Shown here: in pieces, positions 22,575 to 30,000 of the stretch | Layout: each line of letters begins with the position of its first letter | How positions within the stretch are numbered: the stretch's first letter is position 1 | NCBI GenBank assembly: GCA_945877315.1 | Contig: CAMCRP010000038.1 | Span: 1-32,020, forward strand | DNA from: an uncultured Ruminococcus sp. | GTDB lineage: Bacteria; Bacillota; Clostridia; Oscillospirales; Ruminococcaceae | Length of the DNA: 32,020 nucleotides | Direction of reading: 5' to 3' | Translations under genes and position numbers: made by a program | The notes under the pieces: generated by a model | Databases searched by the model: none | Seen by the model: the letters and a program-made list of their open reading frames with translations, nothing else | What the model was told of the DNA's origin: nothing

Positions 22575-23354
22575 TCAAACGGTTTCCGCAAATCTTCTCT
22601 TGAGCTTTGAAAATACTGCAAATCCAACAATAAGTATTACTGCCGATACTCCGCCTGTTGCAAGCAGTGCAGGCACATCGGGAATACTCTTGAAATAGAG
22701 AATGTCCCTGTATGCGGTAATTATATGGCACATCGGATTAAGTCTGAAATAAAATGCCCATTGCTCGGGGATAGCGTCTATACCGTAAATAATGGGTGTA
22801 AAATACATCCAAGCCATTGTAATGATACCGAGGATATGTTCAAGATCCCTGAAATAAACATTCACTGCCGAAACTATCAATGCAATTCCCAAAGCAAAGA
22901 TATACTCTACCAACATGACAAGCGGAAGAAACAGCAGTGACAAAGGATTTACACCTATTCCGGAAATTATCACCACAATAAATACCACGATGAACGAATA
23001 CAGCATATTGACGAAGCAGCTGGTAACATATGATATTGGAAGAACCTCTCTGGGAAAGTATATCTTAGTTATCATATTAGTGTTTGCCAGAATGGAGGTA
23101 GCACCGCCCGTCAGTGAAGAAGAAAAGAATATCCACGGTATAAGAGCAACAAACAGAAACAAATAATACTTGTCAACATTTGCCATTCTCATTATTGATG
23201 AAAATACTATGGAGTAAACAAGCAGCTGCAAAAGAGGGTTTACAAATGTCCATAAAAAGCCCAGAACCGAGCCCTTGTATCTTCCTCTCAGGTCTTTTCT
23301 GACAAGGCTGGCTATCATCTGGCGATATTCATATATTTCTTTTATGGTATGCAA
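22575..23354 (-). CDS. ABC-2 type polysaccharide export permease (Wzm/TagG type)
   Basis: This is 259 residues with six hydrophobic segments. The N-terminal amphipathic gate helix and RKDLRGRYKGSVLGFLWTF are hallmarks of TagG/Wzm/KpsM permeases, and LNPMCHIITAYRDILYF is the conserved loop before the last helices. The start is TTG at 23354 with AAGGAG 8 bases upstream; no ATG fits better. It is the first gene of the operon, about 135 bases from the predicted transcript start. It forms the membrane channel with the downstream ATPase. Confidence 0.93.
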   Translation of the reverse strand: MHTIKEIYEYRQMIASLVRKDLRGRYKGSVLGFLWTFVNPLLQLLVYSIVFSSIMRMANVDKYYLFLFVALIPWIFFSSSLTGGATSILANTNMITKIYFPREVLPISYVTSCFVNMLYSFIVVFIVVIISGIGVNPLSLLFLPLVMLVEYIFALGIALIVSAVNVYFRDLEHILGIITMAWMYFTPIIYGIDAIPEQWAFYFRLNPMCHIITAYRDILYFKSIPDVPALLATGGVSAVILIVGFAVFSKLKRRFAETV

Positions 23355-23496
23355 AAGATTATCTCCTTTTCGGATATATTAAAAAATTTTCACGACTTAT
23401 GTCGAAAATGCAAGCATGAATGGAGGGACAGCTCGAAACCGCCGTCCGCAAAAGCTCACTTTTTCGGGATAAAAAGCAACAAATCCATACTCTTTT

Positions 23497-23525
23497 ATTT
23501 TACCACACATAACGTCCGATGTCAA
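23497..23525 (-). promoter_or_regulatory. Promoter of the surface-glycan operon
   Basis: On the minus strand TTGACA (23525-23520), a 17-bp spacer and TAAAAT (23502-23497) form a near-consensus promoter. The predicted start is near 23490, giving a ~135-base leader before the permease TTG. No other strong promoter was found inside the 15-kb operon, so it may be read as one transcript. Confidence 0.75.
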
Positions 23526-23545
23526 GAAAAATCGATTTTTTTGAT

Positions 23546-23570
23546 ATTTATGACATATATTGTCATAAAT
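23546..23570. promoter_or_regulatory. Palindromic operator upstream of the glycan promoter
   Basis: ATTTATGACA (23546-23555) and TGTCATAAAT (23561-23570) are perfect inverted repeats around TATAT, placed 21 bp upstream of the -35. The half site TGTCATAAAT also occurs intact at the recombinase promoter (7385-7394). It is a probable regulator-binding site. Confidence 0.55.
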
Positions 23571-23659
23571 CGAATAATTATCCTCATATTTTGAACAATG
23601 CTGAATGTTGAGAGTTGAGTTTTTGGTGAATATAGCCGAGAACTATTACAGGTGGGTTT

Positions 23660-23697
23660 ATGTGTATATGTATGATCGTTTTCATACATATACACAT
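23660..23697. repeat. 16-bp perfect hairpin next to the replicon remnant
   Basis: Arms 23660-23675 (ATGTGTATATGTATGA) and 23682-23697 are exact complements around TCGTTT. The left arm matches a 15-mer at 7123-7137. The right arm runs into ACACATACGCATAT, which recurs at 24684-24697 upstream of parA. A terminator seems unlikely because no T-run follows; a partition or control site is possible. Confidence 0.6.
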
Positions 23698-23714
23698 ACG
23701 CATATCTTCCCGCA

Positions 23715-23981
23715 CTAAAAAATTTCACATTTAACGACCTTATTATGCAGTGAAGGCGTCATCAGAAGCTGAGCCCGCTTGCTCTTATGCTCCGCAGACT
23801 TTGGAGCGATAGAATAAACGTCCGTTATATCCTGCTGAATAGTAATGACCTTTACCTCATTGGACCGTGGGATATTATCCTCCTGAAAGATCTCGGGAGG
23901 AACGTCTTACGTCTTTTGGTAGGCTGCGGAAATAAACTGCATTGCGGGATTATTGTTGTTTATAAAGCTTTTCTTTGCCAT
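23715..23981 (-). pseudogene. Broken partition-associated ribbon-helix-helix protein gene
   Basis: This begins ATGGCAAAGAAAAGC at 23981, two bases after the true parA stop. The frame reads MAKKSFINNNNPAMQFISAA, then hits TAA at 23909-23907 (codon 25). It continues in the same frame for 63 more codons, ending with KSKRAQLLMTPSLHNKV and a short foreign tail. This order matches the small protein encoded after ParA in Firmicute plasmids, whose C-terminus is a ribbon-helix-helix DNA-binding domain. Here only the first strand of that domain survives, so the gene is both interrupted and cut short near 23735. Confidence 0.7.
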
Positions 23982-23982
23982 A

Positions 23983-24561
23983 TCACTTTTTCTTCTTCTC
24001 TAAAAGTTCGTCAATAAATGCGCTGTAATCCGCCGCAACGTTTGACTAGGCGGCATAGCTGTAAATATCCTGCCTGAGCATTTGAGCCTCACGAATACTG
24101 ACAGCCTCTCTTATCTTTGTATCAAACACCTTGGTATCCAGCTTTCCCGCCATCTCCTCCATAATGGAAACGACATCACGGCTGAGGACTGCACGGGGAT
24201 TATACCTGGTCAAAAGTATACCATTGATGTAAAGGCCGCTGTTGCAGTATTTTTTTACGGGCACAATGGTTTCTCCCAGCTGACCTATACCCTGTATGCT
24301 GTAAATATCAGCCTGTGCGGGAATAATATCGCCCTGCTCGGTATGAACAACGGCATCGGCGCCGCTCATCTCTCCAGTAAGAACGGCAAGGACATTTTTC
24401 CCGTCGGGCTCTGCTCCGAAGCTGTAGGAGAGATTGCCCTGAGGATCCAAATCCACCGCAAGGACCCTTCTTCCCCTGAGCTTCAGTCCGCTTGTCAGTG
24501 CGGAAACGGTATTGGTCTTTCCTACCCCACCCTTCTGGTTGATGACAGCATAAATGTGCAT
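23983..24561 (-). pseudogene. parA: parA partition ATPase, internally deleted and with an amber codon
   Basis: The N-terminus has the deviant Walker A KGGVGKT and VDLDPQGNLSYSFGAE, typical of ParA/Soj. After GDIIPA (24316-24327 region) the sequence jumps to QADIYSIQGIGQLGETI. In full-length relatives about 70 residues lie between two IIPA motifs, including the catalytic DTPP segment. The loss is best explained by recombination between those repeats. A TAG at 24048-24046 then interrupts the C-terminus: the same frame continues for 20 more codons as SNVAADYSAFIDELLEKKKK to TGA at 23985-23983. With two lesions and no Walker B it cannot partition DNA. AAGGAG and a good promoter remain upstream. 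Confidence 0.85.
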
Positions 24562-24641
24562 ACAACTACTCCTTTTCCCCGAAAATTACAAAGAGATCAC
24601 GGAATTCATAAGCAAAATCTTATCTTTGAGTTCCGCAATAT

Positions 24642-24670
24642 ATAATACCACATCACAAAGCAAATGTCAA
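24642..24670 (-). promoter_or_regulatory. parA promoter
   Basis: TTGACA (24670-24665), 17 bp, TATTAT (24647-24642) on the minus strand, with the start about 75 bases before the parA ATG. It still looks intact although the gene is dead. Confidence 0.7.
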
Positions 24671-24678
24671 CCAAAAAA

Positions 24679-24707
24679 ACGCATACACATACGCATATTT
24701 ATACGCA
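24679..24707. repeat. Three ACGCA repeats at 12-bp period upstream of parA
   Basis: ACGCA occurs at 24679, 24691 and 24703, embedded in ATACGCATA-like units spaced 12 bp apart, just upstream of the parA -35 box. This is a plausible ParA/ParB autoregulatory or centromere-like site. Confidence 0.55.
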
Positions 24708-24853
24708 AGACGGTTCGAGAAATTGGTACTTTGAAAGGTAAAAAAAACACATGACAAACCTATCTCCGACCTTAGCGGGGATATGTGAGAAAGTGGTACC
24801 CTTGTTTCGAGTTTTTGGTACCGTACCTTCGAGAAAATGGTACTTTGGCACTT

Positions 24854-24885
24854 CCCGCAAACGACGTAGCTGCGTCGTTTGCGGG
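24854..24885. repeat. 13-bp perfect hairpin inside the iteron region
   Basis: CCCGCAAACGACG (24854-24866) pairs with CGTCGTTTGCGGG (24873-24885) around TAGCTG, immediately after the fourth iteron copy. It could be a single-strand initiation structure or a terminator. Confidence 0.65.
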
Positions 24886-24928
24886 CTATTTTCAAATCGG
24901 GTAGATATTGTAGATACTTGTAGACGTT

Positions 24929-24966
24929 TTTTTTCGCCGTTTTTCTTCGAAAAAACGGCGAAAAAA
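24929..24966. terminator. Bidirectional terminator in the iteron region
   Basis: CGCCGTTTTT (24935-24944) pairs with AAAAACGGCG (24951-24960), flanked by T6 on the left and A6 on the right. It would terminate transcription in both directions between parA and primase. A smaller stem (AAAACCG / CGGTTTT) lies at about 25077-25104. Confidence 0.7.
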
Positions 24967-25179
24967 TTCCTGTAAAAGAAAAAAGAAACAGAGTGAAAAA
25001 CCGTGACTTTTTACTAATATCGGACATAAAGCAACATCATTCGAGAAATTGGTACTTTAAAGGGTAATAAAAACAGGAAAACCGTCATAAAACGGCGGTT
25101 TTCACCAAATTACAGACATTGTTCGAGAAATTGGTACTATCTCTGCGAATTGTTGACAGGAGCCTTTTCAGGTGATAAA

Positions 25180-26168
25180 ATGGGAATTAGAACACAAAAA
25201 GCATGGGCGGAAAGAGGGAGAAGGCAGTTGACACGGGAAAACGCTATGGAGTATATTAAGGCTCAGTCACCCGAGGCTTTTCTTTTAAAGGCAAAAAAAA
25301 GGGGCTTTGTCTGCCCGAAATGCGGAAACGGCACAGGTTCCGACGGTGACGGCATTGTCAAAAACCCTAAGGACGGCAGGTATCATTGCTTCAAGTGCGG
25401 TGAAGTCGGTGGGGACATATTTGACCTTATAGGAGCTGCCTTCGGCATAGAAAGCTTTAATTTGAAGTTTGAAAAAGCGGCGGATATTTACGGCGTTAAG
25501 GTTGAAAAATATTCGGGGAATTCTTCTTTAAAGGAACCTGTCCTCGTTGCCGACTTACCGCTGTCCGAAAATGACGATATTTCCGATTATTTTGAAAAAT
25601 GCCGCAAAAATGTTCGGTCTACAAGCTTTTTTCGGACAGAGGACTTTCGCAAGCTACCGTGGAACGTTTCGGCTTGGGCTTTGACCCCGAATTTTCCGAG
25701 GGAACGGGCGGTGCTGTCTGGCAGGCGGCGGTTTTTCCCACTTCACGGGATACATATGAGGTGCGAAATGTTTCCGTTGAGCCGAACTCCTCCGATCATA
25801 GCCGCAATAAATACCGCAAGCACGGCAAAACGGTCATTTTTAACCTTTCTCCCGAGCTTATGACGGGCAGCCGTCCCCTGTTTGCCTGCGAGGGAATCAT
25901 GGACGCTCTCAGTATTATTGAGTGCGGCGGACAGGCTGTGGCTCTCGGCAGTGCGTCCAATTACAGGCTTCTGCTGGAGGAGATAGACAGAAACGGCATT
26001 TCCTGTCCCCTGATACTTTTGTTTGATGCAGATGAAGCGGGAAAAAAGGCATCTGACAGGCTTTCCGAGGCACTTACCGAGAGAAATGCGGTGTTTTACA
26101 ACGGTTCTCGGCTGTTGGACGGTCATCACGATGCAAATGTACGCTTGCTTTTTCCGTCGTCCTTATAA
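25180..26168 (+). pseudogene. Frameshifted and truncated DnaG-like (CHC2-TOPRIM) primase of a mobile replicon
   Basis: The start is ATG 25180 with AGGTGAT upstream. The first frame gives a CHC2-type zinc finger (VCPKCGNG...YHCFKCGEVGGDIFDLIG) and runs out of homology after KCRKNV. The second frame resumes with FSDRGLSQATVERFGLGFDPE and a TOPRIM domain (LFACEGIMDALSIIE; LLFDADEAGKKA; DGHHDAN). Adding one T to the six Ts at 25627-25632 restores a continuous reading frame through SFFSDRGLS, so a single-base deletion in a homopolymer is the likely lesion. Homology stops at DGHHDAN (about 26137), where the reverse-strand ATPase fragment begins. The C-terminal part is missing. Confidence 0.82.
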
Positions 26169-26584
26169 CAATATTCAACAACGCCAACATCAACGCTGAA
26201 ATCCCGATTGCAAAGCTCATTGAAAATAACATTCTCCATTATGTGATTTTCTTCCTGCTGACGGAAATTAAGCCTTGCATTGCGAAGCCCTACATCGCTG
26301 AAATAATATTTTAGCGGTGAACCTATATATTTTCTGCCTTTGACATCATAACGCTGAGCTATAAAAGCATCAATAAAGTGATTTCGATACATAATGCTTT
26401 CGTCATCGTCAAGTGCAAGGCAGATTATGCATTCGTCTGCCACGCCGATGGATTTCAAATAATTCTTGTAGATATTAAAAAGCAGAAATGACTTGCCGCA
26501 TCTTCTGATACCGGTAATGATTTTCACCAAACCATTGCCCTTTTTGCTTATCAGCTTGTCGAGATAGCGTTTTCTTTCTATCAT
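26126..26584 (-). pseudogene. Gutted AAA/DUF4143 ATPase
   Basis: The frame starts MIERKRYLDKLI with GGGAG 8 bases upstream and has Walker A GIRRCGKS. After DDDESIMYRN it jumps to AQRYDVKGRKYIGSPLKYYF and SDVGLRNARLNF, which belong to the DUF4143 C-terminal domain. About 200 residues of the ~420-residue family protein are missing. At the other end, KDDGKSKR is followed by foreign codons and a stop inside the primase remnant. Proteins of this family are ATP-binding predicted DNA or defence-related ATPases of unknown role. It is a tail-to-tail junction of two broken genes. Confidence 0.8.
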
Positions 26585-26675
26585 ATCCATCACTCCCATC
26601 GAATAATTTTGCGTATTTCTACGCTTTTATTATATGCAGAATGGGGGTGAAATCACAAGCTTGTGTTTTTCTTTG

Positions 26676-26846
26676 CTATGTATCCTTCTCAACCGCCCTA
26701 TCCATAGCAATCACCAGCACCTCCGACTGTATCAATGTGTTCAGAGAAGGGTCACCCTCACGAATGCGCATAGTTCTGCGGATCTCCTTTGGAATAACGA
26801 CTCTGCCGAGGTCGTCGATGCGTCTTACAATGCCTGTTGCTTTCAT
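26676..26846 (-). pseudogene. Truncated AbrB/SpoVT-type regulator
   Basis: The 56-residue product begins MKATGIVRRIDDLGRVVIPK, a textbook AbrB swapped-hairpin DNA-binding domain as in SpoVT, with GGAGG 9 bases upstream. After GDP (residue 33) the rest of the AbrB fold and most of the GAF-like domain are missing. The sequence continues SLNTLIQSEVLVIAMDRAVEKDT, which looks like the middle of that sensor domain, and stops. An in-frame deletion is the simplest explanation. The short protein might still be made. Its 3' part and its upstream region are repeated at 31.7-31.9 kb. Confidence 0.7.
26681..26753. repeat. AbrB-locus repeat, part 1 (copy A)
   Basis: This 73-bp stretch matches 31727-31799 in the same orientation with about 8 differences. 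It encodes the C-terminal end of the truncated AbrB protein. Confidence 0.85.
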
Positions 26847-26904
26847 TTTTCTTATCCTCCAAATCTAAAAATATGCCGTTCTTGTCGGCTTATTTGCAAT
26901 ATTT

Positions 26905-26980
26905 TTGTAAGTATAGTTTTTGCATTGCAGGCAGGATTATACTTTTGTTTTTGTGAAATTCTGAGGAAAAATTTGCTTGT
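26905..26980. repeat. AbrB-locus repeat, part 2 (copy A)
   Basis: This matches 31808-31882 with few differences, including a long identical run around TTTTTGCATTGCAGGCAGGA. In copy A parts 1 and 2 are 151 bp apart and hold the AbrB start; in copy B they are only 8 bp apart. It carries GTATAAT on the minus strand, a possible -10 box. Confidence 0.82.
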
Positions 26981-27015
26981 CACTTTGTTTGAAAATCTAC
27001 CCATCCAAAAATCAG

Positions 27016-27051
27016 ACAGGGCTGATTCAGCATAAGCCGAATCAGCCCTGT
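27016..27051 (-). terminator. Terminator of the long secreted protein gene
   Basis: ACAGGGCTGATTC (27016-27028) pairs with GAATCAGCCCTGT (27039-27051). On the minus strand it is followed by CTGATTTTTGG. It lies 37 bases beyond the stop at 27088. Confidence 0.8.
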
Positions 27052-27087
27052 TCATATAGATTTATTTTTTGTTTATGTCAGAAATTG

Positions 27088-30000
27088 TCATATGCCAAAC
27101 TTAGCCACCAGATCGGCACACTCCTGCGAGTATACAAAGACCGCAAGGACTTCCTCTCTTGAGCAGCCGCTCTTCAGCTTGCCGATCCATTCCGATCTGC
27201 CCTTGGGATCGCCTTCTCTGTCGAAGAATGTGCGGTACATTGTATCCACAAAATCTTCGTCGGAAAGGTTTCTCTTGAGGAATTCTTCGGAGAAGATGAA
27301 GTCATATGCCATCTTATACAGATCCCCACCTGCGAGATAGTTTGCCGTGTGGTTATTCAGACCGTCAACGTCATAGGGTCTGTTAAGTGCCTTAGTGTAC
27401 AGTCTGGATACAAATGCTGTCAGCTTGGGATTTCTGTCACGGCTTTCGGTGAATTCCCATGTTCCCTGTGTGATGCCGTTTTCCTTGCACAGCTTTCCAA
27501 ACTCGGGGGACTGTGCAAAGCCGCAGAAAACGTGTTCTATGGAGCATCCGTTGTCAAGGATGGCTGTCCAGCTTGCAAGACCCTCAGGGTCTGCTTCTCT
27601 GCCGAGAAATGCAAGGTACATTCTCTTGACTCTGTCCTCGTTGGAGAGGGGCTGCTCCATAAACTCGGTGCTGAATACAAAGTCATATGCGACCTGGCAT
27701 GCAGTCTTGCCGTTCTGAAGGTTGGCGATATGATCCTTCTTGTGTTCATCTCCGCCACGGTTAAGAATGCTCCGATAGAGTCTTTCTACGAAGGACTCAA
27801 CAGCCTCGTGGGATCCCGTTTTGGGAATGGATTCCGTTCTCATAACATATCCGCACTTTACGCACTTGTATGTCCTAGCACCCTCTGTTGTTTCGGTGGG
27901 CTGTATTGTTACCGTTCCGCTGTCCTCGGTATGGGATTCAAAATCGACCTTTTCGGTGCAGCCGGAGCAAGCATACCAGTGTCCTGTTGCATCGGAGGAA
28001 TATTCAGTCGCAAGGGAATGAGTGTGGTTGAGCTTGGGAACAATCTCCGTCTTTGTATGGTTACATTCGGAGCAAGTGTAGGTCTTGATACCTGTTGTCT
28101 GCTCGGTTGCGGGAGTTGTAATAACGCCGTTGTCATAGCTGTGTTCGGTAATGTCGGTCTTATCGCCGCATACGGAGCAAACGTGATAGTGATTATTATC
28201 GTTATCGCTTACCCATTCTGTGCCGGGAGTGTGGTGGGCTGCTATTTTCAGACTTTCAAGAGTAACTTCTGTCGCTGCCTGTTCGTCTGCAAAAAGTTTT
28301 CCGCAATCGCACTCATAATGTGCTTCTGTTCCGTCTGTTGTGCAGTCAGCAGGCTCTGCTCTGTCAACAAATGTGAGATGATTTTTGTGAATATGTCCCG
28401 TTGCAGGACTCATTTCATATCCGCAATCCTTGCAGACCTCGGGCGAGGTTTCCGTTGCGGCAGCATTGGAAGTATGCTCTGCCTTGTCAAGCTCTGCACC
28501 GCAGTCGGGGCATTTATGCCAGTGATATGTTTCGTCGGTTTCCCATGCATCAGATACATCAGGGTGTGTGCAATCGGAAACAAGTATTGTTGTCGTGCCT
28601 GTTCCTGCGCTGTAATTAGCAGTTGCGGGTGTTCTTGCACTAATTGTGAAGGTCGTTCCGTTTGGTGTGTCGGCAGAAATTACAAAAGAACCGTTTGTAA
28701 TAGGTGTTTCTGCACCGTTACCGATCTTATAGGAAATTTCGGGTGCGAGAAGATCGTTAAGCGTATTATTGTTCGGGTTCTTCACTTCTGCTGTTACCGT
28801 TACGGTTGTTTCCTTTCCCGTGATAGCAGAGGAGGGACTTGCCGTTACCGTAATCTTAGGAGTTGCCGGATTTACGGTTATTGTAACATCGCAGGAGAGC
28901 TTATGCTCCGTTGTGCTATAACTGATTCCCGAAATGTTGTTGTAATCATAATTGTTATCATCGTCTACAAGCATATATACCGAAAAAGTGTTATCAGTCA
29001 CATCAGGCATATAAGTACTGCCCTTTTCCCAAGTCCAGCCTGCGGTAAGACCTGTTTCGGCAAGGGTTTCGCCGTAAGAGATCGCTGTGGGGGCTGTGGG
29101 GGGTGTTACTGTTGCAGACTGCTTGTTTATCTTAAAGGTGTAGGTCAGATCAGCTGTTGTTCCGTCGCTCCATACTGTTTTGTCGGGATCTTTCAGAGCA
29201 ACGGTTACCGTATGAGTGCCTATTTCTGTCTGCTTGTTGCCCGTAACTGTGTAATAAGTGCTTTCTGCAATAGTGTAGGTCTGCTCTAAACCGGTGTAAG
29301 TAAATACAGTGGGGTCCTCGGCAGGAATATCGACTACCTCAAGCCACTTGGCATTGGCTGTATCATAGCAATACTTTTTCGCAGTTGTCCCTACGGTTAC
29401 CACATTGGGATCTGCTGCTGTCTTTGCGGGGAGATATGCGTATATCTTTGCTTCGCCGTTGTGTTTTGAAGGATAATCTTTGCCGTTGATCGTGATAGCT
29501 GAGCCGTCTGTGTTTGTGATTTCAAGGAGATAAACATTTTCTGTGCCGTTGGTTGTTGGTGTACAGCTTATTGACGGAGCCTTAACAGAGCCGCCACTTA
29601 TGATTATATCCGAACCGCTTCCTCCGAAGCCGCCACCGCCTACATCTGCGCCGCCGCTTCTGCCTGTTGCAGAAACAGTACCGCCACTAATGGTTATATT
29701 GTTTCCTTTACGAGTCGCTCCGCCGCCTATACCGGCACCGTAATTTCCTCCTGTTGCACTAACATTGCCGCCCTCAATATAAATATCACAGGAATGAAAT
29801 CCATTGCTGCCACCAATACCGGCTCCAAATGTGCCGCCTACCGCTTCAAGTATTCCCGTACCGTTTGTACCACCTCGGATCTTAAGCCAACCTCCGCTTC
29901 GGGGAGTATCGATGTTTCCATTAGGCTTAGTCAATCCTGCCCAATGTAAACCACTTTTAAGAATGTTTGTTGTATTGTCAGCAATAGTGATAATAACATT

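Larger units (their letters stand above)
24714..25140 (+). repeat. Iteron-like repeats TTCGAGAAATTGGTACTTT
   Basis: Good copies are at 24714-24732, 24828-24846 (one change), 25040-25058 and 25122-25140 (last bases TAT). Degenerate copies sharing the GGTAC core are at 24785-24801 and 24806-24822. All are in the same orientation, in a gene-free region between parA and the primase gene. This is the usual place for an iteron origin or partition site in plasmids. The spacing is irregular, which is less typical of a working iteron array. Confidence 0.72.

Noticed and set aside
24714..25140. Iteron-like repeats as a CRISPR array
   Set aside because: The units are short, spacing is irregular (about 80-200 bp) and there are no cas genes.
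27349..29289. 646-residue open frame on the plus strand
   Set aside because: It lies antisense to the long secreted protein. Its composition (very high Cys, Gly and Ile, no domain) is typical of a shadow frame, and it has no ribosome site.
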